Source: Paracoccaceae bacterium
GTDB lineage: Bacteria; Pseudomonadota; Alphaproteobacteria; Rhodobacterales; Rhodobacteraceae
NCBI GenBank assembly: GCA_028749255.1
Contig: JAQTYE010000014.1
Coordinates: 1 to 32,530 of the forward strand
DNA length: 32,530 bases
Direction: 5' to 3'
Shown: piece after piece, positions 1 to 9,142 of the stretch
Numbering within the stretch: position 1 is the stretch's first letter
Layout of the letters: each line of letters begins with the position of its first letter
Position numbers and translations under genes: made by a program
The notes under the pieces: model-generated
What the model saw: only the letters and a program-made list of their open reading frames with translations
Database searches by the model: none
What the model was told of the DNA's origin: nothing

Positions 1-2
1 AT

Positions 3-368
3 ATCGTGTCTTGCGCGACGCTGTCGCAAGCGCCGTTGATCCATGGTGATTGGCTGCACCCGGGCCAGCATATCGACCTGATCGGATCGTTCACGCCCGA
101 GATGCGCGAAGTGGACGATGCGGCGATGATGCGCGCGCGGATCTTTGTAGATACCGATCACGCAAAGGTCGAAAGCGGCGATATTGCGCTGCCGCTGGCC
201 TCTGGTGCGATCACCGAGGCCGATATCGAAGGCACGCTCGACGCATTGTGTCGTGACGACCGGCACCCGCGCCGGGGCCCCGGCGAGATCACGCTGTTCA
301 AGGGCGTGGGGTCCGCAGTCGAAGACCTGAGCGCGGCCATTCTGGCGTGGACCAGCCTGCGGCGCTGA
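3..368 (+). CDS. Ornithine cyclodeaminase / mu-crystallin family protein, C-terminal part (5' end outside window)
   Basis: Open frame from window start; IVSCATLSQAPLIHGDWLHPGQHIDLIGSFTPEMREVDD is typical of the OCD/mu-crystallin Rossmann region. Confidence 0.8.
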   Translation: MVSCATLSQAPLIHGDWLHPGQHIDLIGSFTPEMREVDDAAMMRARIFVDTDHAKVESGDIALPLASGAITEADIEGTLDALCRDDRHPRRGPGEITLFKGVGSAVEDLSAAILAWTSLRR

Positions 369-1283
369 CTACCCTGCCACCCGCGCCGCTTCAAAGGCGC
401 GGGTTTCGGCGCTGAGCCAAGTGCAAAACAGCCGCAGCGGCTCATAGCTTTCCTGATCGCGCGGCCAGCACAGATAATAGGCTTCGTCCGAGCGCATCGG
501 CGCATCGAACGCCCGCACCAGACGGCCTGCCGCGATCTCGTCCTCGATCAGAAACGTCGGCAGCAGCGCCACGCCCATTCCGGCGGCGGCGGCCTGCGCG
601 GCAGTGGCGAACTGGTCAAACAGCATGCCGTGGACATTTTGCGCATCAACGCCATTGCGGATGAAATACTTCTCCCAAGCGTCGGGGCGCGAGGTCAGGT
701 GCAGCAAGGGCGCGGCCCGCAGATCGGCGGCGGCGGCAAAACCAAACCGCGCGGCCATTTCGGGCGCGCAGGCAGGCACCACATCTTCGCCCATCAGATA
801 GGTGCAATCGGCGCCGGGCCAGTCAGTGCGGCCAAAATGGATCGCGGCATCGACCGTCTCGGCCGCAAAATCGAACTGCGTCAGCCGCGTCACCAGATTG
901 ATCGTGATTCCAGGATTTTCTGCCAGAAATGCAGGCAGCCGCGGTGCCAGCCAGCGCGTGCCGAAGGTCGGCAGGATCGCCAGCGACAGCGTGCCGCCAT
1001 GCGGATTGGCGCGCAGGTTCATCGACGCCTGCGAGATTTTCTGCAACGCCTCGCGCACCTCGCGGGCGTAGGAAACCCCGCCCAGCGTGAGCCGGATCGT
1101 CTGCTTTTCGCGGTGAAACAGGGTCGTGCCCAGCTGGTCTTCCAGCGCGCGGATCTGCCGCGATACCGCGCTTTGTGTCAGCGACAGTTCTTGCGCGGCG
1201 CCGGTGATGGATTGCAGCCGCGCGGCCGCCTCGAACGCCTGCAACAGCGACAGCGACGGCAGAAAGCGACGCGGGGTTTTCAT
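369..1283 (-). CDS. LysR-family transcriptional regulator (GcvA-like)
   Basis: N-terminal HTH PSLSLLQAFEAAARLQSITGAAQELSLTQSAVSRQIRALEDQLGTTLF plus LysR substrate-binding domain; start placed at MKTPRRFLPS inside the longer ORF 369..1343. Confidence 0.88.
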   Translation of the reverse strand: MKTPRRFLPSLSLLQAFEAAARLQSITGAAQELSLTQSAVSRQIRALEDQLGTTLFHREKQTIRLTLGGVSYAREVREALQKISQASMNLRANPHGGTLSLAILPTFGTRWLAPRLPAFLAENPGITINLVTRLTQFDFAAETVDAAIHFGRTDWPGADCTYLMGEDVVPACAPEMAARFGFAAAADLRAAPLLHLTSRPDAWEKYFIRNGVDAQNVHGMLFDQFATAAQAAAAGMGVALLPTFLIEDEIAAGRLVRAFDAPMRSDEAYYLCWPRDQESYEPLRLFCTWLSAETRAFEAARVAG

Positions 1284-1363
1284 CAGCAGGGCTCCGAGTT
1301 TGTCCCGTCTGATGTCGCCCGGGCTTCGCACCGAGACAAGCATTTTCTGCCCCCCGCCCCGCC

Positions 1364-2029
1364 TCAGACCGCCAGCCGTCGCAGAATGCGGGCCTCGATG
1401 CGCCCGACGATCCGGGTCAGCGGGAAGGCCACGGTGAAATAGATGATCGCCACGGCGGTCAGCATCTCGACCGGGCGTCCGGTGCGGTTGGCAATCGACG
1501 AACCGATGAACATCAGATCCGCCATCCCCACCGCCGAAATCAGTGCGCTTTCCTTGAACAGCGCCACCGCATTCGACAACAGCGTCGGGATCGCCCGCAA
1601 CAGCGCCTGCGGCAACACCACCCAGATCGCCAGCCGCAGGCCGGTGATCCCCAAGGCGCGGCAGGTGTCATATTGTTCACGCGGGATGGATTTCAGCGCC
1701 GCGCGGAAGGTCTCGGATGTGATCGCCCCGGCATAGAGCGACAGGCTCAGCACCGCCGAAATGAAGTTGCCGGGTTCGGCCCCGATCAGCATTGGCAGGC
1801 AGTAGAAAATCCAGAACAGCTGAATCAGTACCGGGGTGCCGCGGAACAGCTCGACATAGAAAGTCGCCACGGCGCGCACCGGCAACAGCCGGGATTGCCG
1901 CGCCTGCGAGGTCACGAACCCCAGCGCAATGCCAATGGCCAGACAGATCAGCGTCAACCGCAGGCTGGTGCCCAGGCCGATCAACAGCGCGTCCCAATAT
2001 TTGAACGGGATCGTCGGATCGAAATGCAT
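1364..2029 (-). CDS. Polar amino-acid ABC transporter permease (His/Glu/Gln/Arg type)
   Basis: ELFRGTPVLIQLFWIFYCLP and EAA-like loop (AALKSIPREQYDTCRALGITGLRLAIWVVLPQALLRAIPTLLSN). Confidence 0.92.
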   Translation of the reverse strand: MHFDPTIPFKYWDALLIGLGTSLRLTLICLAIGIALGFVTSQARQSRLLPVRAVATFYVELFRGTPVLIQLFWIFYCLPMLIGAEPGNFISAVLSLSLYAGAITSETFRAALKSIPREQYDTCRALGITGLRLAIWVVLPQALLRAIPTLLSNAVALFKESALISAVGMADLMFIGSSIANRTGRPVEMLTAVAIIYFTVAFPLTRIVGRIEARILRRLAV

Positions 2030-2039
2030 GGTGCTCTCC

Positions 2040-2708
2040 TCAGGCTTGGACGCGGTCGAACCGCGCCTCGATACGTTGCACGATCAGTGAAATCGGCGCC
2101 GAAATCGCGAAATAGATCGCCGCAACCACGGTGTAGGTCTCAATCGGGCGGTAGGTTTCGGTCGAGAGCATCTTGCCCTCGTACATGAGGTCCGGGATCG
2201 CCACGAGCGCGACCAGCGCGCTTTGTTGAAAGATCGTGATGCCGTTGGTCATCAACACCGGCAGCGCCGCGCGCAGGGCATGGGGCAGCACGACATGGCG
2301 CACCCGGGTCCAGCCGCCCAGCCCCAGCGCCGCGCAGGCATCATATTGTTCGCGCGGCACCGACTGGATCGCGGCGCGGTATCCTTCGGCGTTGAACGCC
2401 GCCAGGTTCAGCCCCAGCGCCAGCACCGCCATCACCATCGGATCGACGAACAGGTTGAACAGGATCGGCACGCAATAGAAAAACCACACGACCTGAATCA
2501 ACACCGGCGTGCAGCGAAACAGCTCGACCAGCGCGGTTGCGGGCACGCGCAACACCGGTGTGCGGGCGCGCAGCATCAGCGCAATCGCAAACCCCGCGGT
2601 CAAGCCAATCAGATTGGCCAGCCCGGTCAGTTCCAGCGACACCAGAACCCCCCGCCCCAACTTGTCGAGGTTCTGCCAGACATAGAAAAACTGCAGGTCG
2701 TAAGTCAT
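2040..2708 (-). CDS. Polar amino-acid ABC transporter permease
   Basis: ELFRCTPVLIQVVWFFYCVP; AAIQSVPREQYDACAALGLGGWTRVRHVVLPHALRAALPVLMTN; tandem with the preceding permease. Confidence 0.92.
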   Translation of the reverse strand: MTYDLQFFYVWQNLDKLGRGVLVSLELTGLANLIGLTAGFAIALMLRARTPVLRVPATALVELFRCTPVLIQVVWFFYCVPILFNLFVDPMVMAVLALGLNLAAFNAEGYRAAIQSVPREQYDACAALGLGGWTRVRHVVLPHALRAALPVLMTNGITIFQQSALVALVAIPDLMYEGKMLSTETYRPIETYTVVAAIYFAISAPISLIVQRIEARFDRVQA

Positions 2709-2711
2709 GGC

Positions 2712-3473
2712 TCATTTCTTCCTGGCAAAGACGCGCTCGACGAATTCGCGGGTGCGGGCGACCTGCGGGTTGTCCAGAACCTGCTCGGGTGGGCCATCTT
2801 CGACCACCACGCCGCCCGCGGCAAAGACCACGCGGCTGGCGATGTTGCGGGCGAAATGCATGTCATGGGTGACGATCATCATCGGCATGCCTTGATCGGC
2901 CAGCTCCATCATCACCGCCTCGACCTCGGCCACCAGTTCGGGGTCCAGCGCCGAGGTCACCTCGTCGAACAGCAGCAGGTCGGGGTCGAGCATCAGCGCC
3001 CGGGCAATCGCCACGCGCTGTTTTTGCCCGCCAGACAGTTGCGAGGGATAGGAGCGCGCCTTTGCGGCCAGACCAAACCGGTCCAGCAGTGCCATCGCCT
3101 TGGCCTCGGCTTCGGCGCGGGGGGTGCCGCGGGTTTTCACCGGCGCCAGCGTCAGGTTGCGCAAAATGTCCAGGTGCGGGAACAGCGTGTAGTGCTGAAA
3201 CACCATGCCGACGCGGGCCTGCAATTTGTGGTCGATCTTGGTCTTGCCGCCGTCGCGCAGGATATAGGGTTTGCCGTCCAGATAGACATCACCACCGACG
3301 ATGTCCTCCAGCCCCATCACGATGCGCAGAAGCGTCGATTTGCCCCCGCCCGAGGGGCCGATGATCACCAGCCGGTCGCCCCGGTCCATCGCAAGGCTGA
3401 GCCCCTTGAAGATTTCCAGATCGCCATAGGATTTATGCAGATTGTGAATTTTGAGGAGCTTGTTCTGAACCAT
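2712..3473 (-). CDS. Amino-acid ABC transporter ATP-binding protein
   Basis: Walker A GPSGGGKST, signature [15 protein letters not shown], Walker B LLLFDEVTSALD, H-loop THD; start placed at MVQNKLLKIHNLHKSYG within ORF 2712..3536. Confidence 0.92.
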   Translation of the reverse strand: MVQNKLLKIHNLHKSYGDLEIFKGLSLAMDRGDRLVIIGPSGGGKSTLLRIVMGLEDIVGGDVYLDGKPYILRDGGKTKIDHKLQARVGMVFQHYTLFPHLDILRNLTLAPVKTRGTPRAEAEAKAMALLDRFGLAAKARSYPSQLSGGQKQRVAIARALMLDPDLLLFDEVTSALDPELVAEVEAVMMELADQGMPMMIVTHDMHFARNIASRVVFAAGGVVVEDGPPEQVLDNPQVARTREFVERVFARKK

Positions 3474-3532
3474 CGTTTCCGTCGCTTTGCGCCAAGGGAA
3501 AAGGCGGGGACGCATGCCCCCGCCGTCTGGGG

Positions 3533-4366
3533 TCACTGGCCTTCGGCCAGAACCTGCTGCACGGCCTTGTCAACCAGCCGGTCAACCTGCCCCGTCGCGA
3601 CCTTCTCCTCGATGAAGATGTTCAGCGCGGCCACGTCCTTGGCCGGGAAGGCCGCGTTCAGGCCAAAGCCCACGCCCTGTTTGGCGATCGCGGGGGTCGG
3701 GGCCAGCGCCACGGCCCAATCCTTGTTCGCCTCGACGAACAGACGGTTGGTGTCGGACGGGTCCGCCAGCACATCGGCGCGGCGCGACATCACCGCAAGG
3801 CGCGCCTCGTCCGAGGACGGCAGCCGCAGGATCGTGGCGTGCTGGATCAGCGGCGAGACCGATTTGTCCATCGCGGTGCCCGAAGCCACGGCAATCGTCA
3901 TCCCCGCCACGTCGAAATCGGCCAGGCTTTTGGCATCTGCCGGGACTTTCGGGTTGGCCTTGTTATAGACCAGCGTGACCTCGTAGGGCACGGCAGGGTC
4001 CGAAAAGGTGACGGCAAGCGCCCGCGTCGGCGTGCGATTCAGCGCCATCGACATATCCCATTTGCCCGCCTGCAGGCCGGCCACGATATTGTCCCAGGTG
4101 GTATCGACGAATTCGACCGGCACGTTCAGCACCTCTTCGCCGAACTGGCGGCAGAGGTCGGCGAAAAACCCGGAATAGTCGCCGGTCACCGGGTCGCGCA
4201 TGACATAGGGGGGATAGACGGCGGCGCCGCAGCGCAGCTTGCCTTCGGCCTGAACGCCGCCCCAGCCCGCTTCGGGCGATCCGGCGAGGGCGGGGGTTTG
4301 CAGGGCTGCGGCAACGGCCAGTCCAAGGGCGAGGCTGCGGAGCGGGTGTTTGAGCGGGTTGGTCAC
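3533..4366 (-). CDS. Amino-acid ABC transporter periplasmic substrate-binding protein
   Basis: Signal peptide (LRSLALGLAVAAALQTPALAG), SBP_bac_3 pattern GKLRCGAAVYPPYVMRD..GFFADLCRQF; first gene of the - strand transporter operon; GTG start inferred. Confidence 0.87.
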   Translation of the reverse strand: MTNPLKHPLRSLALGLAVAAALQTPALAGSPEAGWGGVQAEGKLRCGAAVYPPYVMRDPVTGDYSGFFADLCRQFGEEVLNVPVEFVDTTWDNIVAGLQAGKWDMSMALNRTPTRALAVTFSDPAVPYEVTLVYNKANPKVPADAKSLADFDVAGMTIAVASGTAMDKSVSPLIQHATILRLPSSDEARLAVMSRRADVLADPSDTNRLFVEANKDWAVALAPTPAIAKQGVGFGLNAAFPAKDVAALNIFIEEKVATGQVDRLVDKAVQQVLAEGQ

Positions 4367-4479
4367 GGGAGGCTCCCTGTTGAGGCGGTTATCGGTCTCA
4401 CCCGGTCCTGTGGCGGCGGGCTTGGCCTCAGAACGGGGGCGCGCGGGGGCACAACACAATCAAGGGATAGGCAAAAGAT

Positions 4480-4496
4480 CATTCCAATTCGGAATG
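4480..4496. promoter_or_regulatory. Palindromic candidate operator, copy 1
   Basis: CATTCC-AATTC-GGAATG (perfect 6+6; 8+8 when extended to ATCATTCC..GGAATGAT), upstream of the ABC transporter SBP gene. Confidence 0.6.
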
Positions 4497-4581
4497 ATTG
4501 GCGCGATTTTCCTTGAAAAACCGGGGCTTGGTGCCGCGCTGCAGCATGTGCGGTGCGCAGGTTGTTTGGCGCAGTTTTATC

Positions 4582-4602
4582 TGTGCGTAAAATTTTCGCA
4601 CA
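4582..4602. promoter_or_regulatory. Palindrome TGTGCG-N9-CGCACA in divergent intergenic region
   Basis: TGTGCGTAAAATTTTCGCACA read directly. Confidence 0.4.
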
Positions 4603-4778
4603 TTTTGGGCGCTCATGGACGATTCTCAATCTATTTTCAAATTACTATTATAATTAACTGGTTGCGCTCCGGGTTTTGCCTGCGTGGTCGTGGTGGTGCA
4701 GATCTGTGTCGGTTTTGCGTAGATGTTGCGGGGTCGATCGCCTTTTGTGACTTCTGGGTCGCTGGGGTGGACGTTTGG

Positions 4779-4795
4779 CATTCCATATTGGAATG
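4779..4795. promoter_or_regulatory. Palindromic candidate operator, copy 2
   Basis: CATTCC-ATATT-GGAATG, identical arms and spacing to copy 1, upstream of the FAD oxidoreductase operon. Confidence 0.6.
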
Positions 4796-4887
4796 ACATC
4801 AGGCGCACACAGAACTGGCCTTCCGTGACGCTTTCGGGCACTCAAAAAGGGCGCGGCACTGTCGCCGCAGATTTTTGCCGGAGCCCG

Positions 4888-6174
4888 ATGATGCGCAACG
4901 ATCCCCGCAGCCATGGTCTTTGGGAGCTGTCCGCCCCCGCCGCCCCCGCGTTGCAGCCCCTGAACGGGGCCGCCGAAACCGATGTCGCGATTATTGGTGC
5001 GGGCTACACTGGGCTGTCGGCGGCGCTGCATCTGGCCGAGGCGGGGATGTCGGTGACGATCCTCGAGGCGGTCGAACCGGGTTTTGGCGGTGCCGGGCGC
5101 AACGTCGGGCTGGTGAATGCGGGCATGTGGGTGATGCCGCAGGAGTTGCCCAATGTTCTTGGTGCCGAATATGGCGCGCGGCTGCTGGACTTTCTGGGCA
5201 ACGCGCCCGCCGAAGTGTTCGGCGTCGTGCGTCGCCACGGGCTCGACTGTCAGGCAGTGCCGAATGGCACGCTGCATCTGGCGGTGGGCAAGGCAGGGCT
5301 GCAGGAAATCACGGATCGCATGACGCAGTGGAAGGCCTGCGGCGCGCCGGTCGAATTGCTGGATGCCGCGCAGACCCGGGCGCGGGTGGGAGGCGGGCGC
5401 TATACCGGCGCCCTGCTGGATCATCGCGCGGGCACCATTCAACCGCTGGCCTATGCCCGCGGGCTGGCGCATGCCGCGCTGAAGGCGGGGGCGGTGATTC
5501 ACAGCCATTCGCCGGTGGCCTCGGTGGCACGCGATGGCAATGACTGGCGGTTGCGCACCGCAGGCGGCACCCTGCGGGCGAAATGGCTGATCCCGGCGTC
5601 AGATGCTTACACCCAGAATGTCTTTCCCGAGATTGTGCGCGAACAGGTGATCCTGCCCTATTTCAACATGTCCACGCCGGCTTTGCCCGACGATATTCGC
5701 GCCACGATCCTGCCCGGCGGCGAGGGCTGCTGGGACACGCCCGAGGTGCTGTCGTCCTATCGGATGGATGCGGCGGGGCGGCTGATTTTCGGTTCGGTCG
5801 GTCGGCTGGGCGGGATTGACCGCGCGACGCATCGGGCCTGGGCGCTGCGGGCCATGCACCGGATTTTCCCGCAGTTGCGCGGGATCGGTTTTGAAACCGA
5901 ATGGTGGGGCCGGATTGGCATGACTTCGGATAACCTGCCGCGGCTGCATGTCTTTGGCGAACACGCGCTGACGTTCTGCGGTTACAACGGGCGCGGCATT
6001 GCGCCGGGCACGGTGTTTGGCAAGGCGCTGGCGCGGCATATTCTGGGGGATCTGCCGCTGGAGGCGATGCCGTTGCCGGTGACGCAGTCGGAAGCGGCCC
6101 GTTTGCGCAACGCGAAGTTTGCCTATTATGCGGCGGGCGCAGGGCTGCTGCATTTCGTGTCAGATCGGGTTTGA
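4888..6174 (+). CDS. FAD-dependent amine/amino-acid oxidoreductase (DAO family; L-pipecolate oxidase / PuuB-like)
   Basis: Dinucleotide motif DVAIIGAGYTGLSAALHLAEAGMSVTILEA, GAGRNVGLVNAGMW, C-terminal GYNGRGIAPGTVFGKALA; start at MMRNDPRS in ORF 4723..6174. Confidence 0.8.
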   Translation: MMRNDPRSHGLWELSAPAAPALQPLNGAAETDVAIIGAGYTGLSAALHLAEAGMSVTILEAVEPGFGGAGRNVGLVNAGMWVMPQELPNVLGAEYGARLLDFLGNAPAEVFGVVRRHGLDCQAVPNGTLHLAVGKAGLQEITDRMTQWKACGAPVELLDAAQTRARVGGGRYTGALLDHRAGTIQPLAYARGLAHAALKAGAVIHSHSPVASVARDGNDWRLRTAGGTLRAKWLIPASDAYTQNVFPEIVREQVILPYFNMSTPALPDDIRATILPGGEGCWDTPEVLSSYRMDAAGRLIFGSVGRLGGIDRATHRAWALRAMHRIFPQLRGIGFETEWWGRIGMTSDNLPRLHVFGEHALTFCGYNGRGIAPGTVFGKALARHILGDLPLEAMPLPVTQSEAARLRNAKFAYYAAGAGLLHFVSDRV

Positions 6175-6181
6175 GGCGATA

Positions 6182-7603
6182 ATGGCGGATATGCAGGCAA
6201 GTGGCATGGCGCTGACGCGCGGTGACATCATCGCGCGTCTGGCCGGAGTGCTGGCCGTGGTCATGATCGGCGCGCTCGTTGTGGGCCAGATCGGCGCGCG
6301 GTTTGTGCCGGGCTGGGCGGTGCTGAACTGGGTCGCGGCCGGGGCCGCAGTGGTGCTGGCGTTGATACGGCTGCCATATGTGCAACCGATCACGCGGAGC
6401 TTTGCGATCGGGGCGCTGGCGGTGGCAGCACTCGTCGCGCTGGCCGCCCCCGAAGCGCAGCCGGCGATGACCCGCGCGTTGTTTCAGGGCACCGCGTTTT
6501 CCGCGTTTCTGACCTCGCTCGGGTTGATCCGGGCGCCGGTGCGCGCCTCGCGTCTGATCGGGGTGGCGGCGTCCCGTCTGTTTGCCTATCCGGCAAGGAT
6601 GCGCAGTGCCGCGATGACCTTTGGTGCGCAGTTCCTGTCGGTGTTGTTCAATATCGGCACCATTGGCATGATGTCGGACATCGCCGCCGATCACGCCGCC
6701 CGCGCCCGCACCGAAGGCAAGCCGGGCATCGACCCGGTGCCGGTCACCTTGGCGGCGTTGCGTGGGACAATTTTGATGACTGTCTGGAATCCGATTGGCG
6801 TTGGTTTTGCGATTGTGACCTCGGCGATCCCGGGGCTGGACCCGATGCGGTTTCTGGCGCTGAGCTTTGGCGCCGCGATGCTGGTCTCGGCGGGAAGCCT
6901 GCTGATCGGGCGGGGCGCGGCCGCCGCTGACCCCGAAAGCACCGCGACGGGGCGGGGCGGGCGGGCGCTGGCGGCGATTCTGGCGGCTGTGGCCGGGCTG
7001 ATCGCGGTGACGCTGGCGCTGCATCGGGCGCTGGATATCAGTTTTCTGGTCGCCGCCTGTCTGGTGCTGCCGCTGCTGGCCGTTCTGTGGCCGCGACTGG
7101 AACCCGCCGCCCGCGCGCCCAAAGACACCCGCCCGCTGGATGCCCTGTCCGAGGCGTCGGCCACGATGGCGAATGAGGCGACGATTTTTCTGGCCGCCGC
7201 CGTGATCGGTGCCGGGGTGTCGGTGGCGCTCCATGCGTTGGGCATCGCGGCACTGATCGAAAATGGTGCGCTGCTGGCCCTGGCGATCATTCTAGGCTGT
7301 CTTGTGCTGATTCCGCTGGCCGCGGCGTTGATGATCCCGCATTCGATTGTCATGGTGATGGCTGCCCAATTGTTTGGTGCGGGGCCTGTCGGCGCTGCAC
7401 ACCCGTTTGCTCTGGCGCTGGCGTTGTGCTTTGCATGGGCGCTGGCAATTTCGGCCTCGCCGATTTCGGCCATGTCGATCATCACCGGGCGGCATTTGAA
7501 CCTGCCACCCACGCGCGTCACCTTTGCCGTCAACCGCGCCTTCACCCTGTACGGGTTGGCGACGGCGGCGGCGCTGATCACCCTCACCTATTTTCTGGAA
7601 TAA
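6182..7603 (+). CDS. Multi-TM integral membrane protein, possible transporter, family not recognised
   Basis: About 473 aa, many hydrophobic helices; NEATIFLAAAVIGAG and IPHSIVMVMAAQLFG...WALAISASPISAMSIITG; sits between the FAD oxidoreductase (7 bp gap) and the ALDH. Confidence 0.6.
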   Translation: MADMQASGMALTRGDIIARLAGVLAVVMIGALVVGQIGARFVPGWAVLNWVAAGAAVVLALIRLPYVQPITRSFAIGALAVAALVALAAPEAQPAMTRALFQGTAFSAFLTSLGLIRAPVRASRLIGVAASRLFAYPARMRSAAMTFGAQFLSVLFNIGTIGMMSDIAADHAARARTEGKPGIDPVPVTLAALRGTILMTVWNPIGVGFAIVTSAIPGLDPMRFLALSFGAAMLVSAGSLLIGRGAAAADPESTATGRGGRALAAILAAVAGLIAVTLALHRALDISFLVAACLVLPLLAVLWPRLEPAARAPKDTRPLDALSEASATMANEATIFLAAAVIGAGVSVALHALGIAALIENGALLALAIILGCLVLIPLAAALMIPHSIVMVMAAQLFGAGPVGAAHPFALALALCFAWALAISASPISAMSIITGRHLNLPPTRVTFAVNRAFTLYGLATAAALITLTYFLE

Positions 7604-7623
7604 GCCCCAAGGAAGGACACTCC

Positions 7624-9135
7624 ATGTCGCTTGCAACCGAAACCCGCACCCTGCTTGATACACTTGGCGTCGAGGCCGCCCGTTACACGACCGGTACGAT
7701 GGCCAGCTTCAGCCCGGTGACGGGCGAGCAAATCGGGACGCTGGTCACCGATACGCCCGACACTGCTGCAACCGCCATTGCCCGCGCCAAACTGGCCTTC
7801 AAGGAATGGCGGATGGTGCCTGCGCCCAAACGCGGCGAGCTGGTGCGCCTGATGGGGGAAGAGCTGCGCGCCTCGAAGGATGCCCTGGGCAAGCTGGTGT
7901 CGATCGAGGCGGGCAAAAGCCCGTCCGAAGGCTTGGGCGAAGTGCAGGAAATGATCGACATCTGCGATTTCGCCGTGGGCCTGTCGCGGCAGCTGTATGG
8001 TCTGACCATCGCCACCGAGCGCCCCGGCCACCGGATGATGGAAACCTGGCATCCACTGGGCGTGGTCGGCGTGATCTCGGCGTTCAACTTCCCGGTTGCG
8101 GTCTGGGCGTGGAATGCGGCGCTGGCCTTTGTCTGCGGCGATCCCGTGATCTGGAAGCCATCGGAAAAGACCCCGCTGACCGCGCTGGCCTGCGAGGCGA
8201 TTTTGGCCCGTGCCATCGCCCGCTTTGGCGCCGCGCCCGCAGACCTGAGCCAGGTTCTGATCGGGGCAGGCGATGTTGGCAATGTGCTGGTCGAAAGCCC
8301 GGATGTCGCGCTGATCTCGGCCACCGGATCGACCCGGATGGGGCGGATCGTCGGGCCGAAAGTGGCGGCACGGTTCGGGCGTTCGATCCTTGAACTTGGC
8401 GGCAATAACGCGGGTATCGTCTGCCCCTCGGCCGATCTGGACATGACGCTGCGCGCGGTGGCCTTTGGCGCGATGGGCACGGCGGGGCAGCGCTGCACCA
8501 CGATGCGGCGGCTGTTCGTGCATGACAGCGTTTATGACGCGCTGGTGCCGCGGCTGATCAAGGCCTATGCCAGCGTTTCGGTCGGCAACCCGCTGGAAAC
8601 CCAGGCGCTGGTCGGGCCGTTGGTTGACAAGCTGGCCTTCGATGCGATGCAAAACGCGCTGGCGGCGGCCAAGGCCGCGGGTGGCACGGTGCATGGCGGC
8701 GAACGCGAATCCGTCGCCTCGAACGCGGCGTATTACGTGCGCCCGGCGCTGGTCGAGATGCCCGAACAGACCGGCCCGGTGCTGGACGAAACCTTTGCGC
8801 CGATCCTGTATGTGATGAAATACAGCGATTTCGACGCGGTGATCGAAGGCCATAACGCGGTTGGCGCGGGTCTGTCCTCGTCGATCTTCACGCTGGACAT
8901 GCGCGAGATGGAAACCTTCCTGTCGGCGCGAGGGTCCGATTGCGGGATTGCCAACGTCAATATCGGCACCTCGGGGGCAGAAATCGGCGGTGCCTTTGGC
9001 GGCGAAAAAGAGACCGGCGGCGGGCGCGAAAGCGGCTCGGACGCGTGGCGTGGCTATATGCGGCGCGCGACCAATACGATCAACTTCTCGCGCGAGTTGC
9101 CGCTGGCGCAGGGCGTCACCTTCGACATCGACTGA
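7624..9135 (+). CDS. Aldehyde dehydrogenase, ALDH7/antiquitin-like (alpha-aminoadipic semialdehyde / piperideine-6-carboxylate dehydrogenase)
   Basis: ELGGNNAGIVCPSADLDM, GTAGQRCTTMRRLFVHD catalytic Cys, C-terminal GGGRESGSDAWRGYMRRATNTINFS typical of ALDH7/AmaB. Confidence 0.82.
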   Translation: MSLATETRTLLDTLGVEAARYTTGTMASFSPVTGEQIGTLVTDTPDTAATAIARAKLAFKEWRMVPAPKRGELVRLMGEELRASKDALGKLVSIEAGKSPSEGLGEVQEMIDICDFAVGLSRQLYGLTIATERPGHRMMETWHPLGVVGVISAFNFPVAVWAWNAALAFVCGDPVIWKPSEKTPLTALACEAILARAIARFGAAPADLSQVLIGAGDVGNVLVESPDVALISATGSTRMGRIVGPKVAARFGRSILELGGNNAGIVCPSADLDMTLRAVAFGAMGTAGQRCTTMRRLFVHDSVYDALVPRLIKAYASVSVGNPLETQALVGPLVDKLAFDAMQNALAAAKAAGGTVHGGERESVASNAAYYVRPALVEMPEQTGPVLDETFAPILYVMKYSDFDAVIEGHNAVGAGLSSSIFTLDMREMETFLSARGSDCGIANVNIGTSGAEIGGAFGGEKETGGGRESGSDAWRGYMRRATNTINFSRELPLAQGVTFDID

Positions 9136-9142
9136 GGCGAAC

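Noticed and set aside
366-371. Stop codons of the OCD and LysR genes abut tail-to-tail with no gap
   Set aside because: Common in compact genomes; not informative alone.
2223-3968. 581-aa + strand ORF opposite the ABC ATPase/SBP genes
   Set aside because: Low-complexity His/Gln/Arg-rich translation antisense to clear conserved genes; a GC-rich shadow ORF.
5663-7234. 523-aa - strand ORF opposite the FAD oxidoreductase and membrane protein
   Set aside because: Shadow ORF with R/H/Q/P-rich composition spanning two genuine + strand genes.
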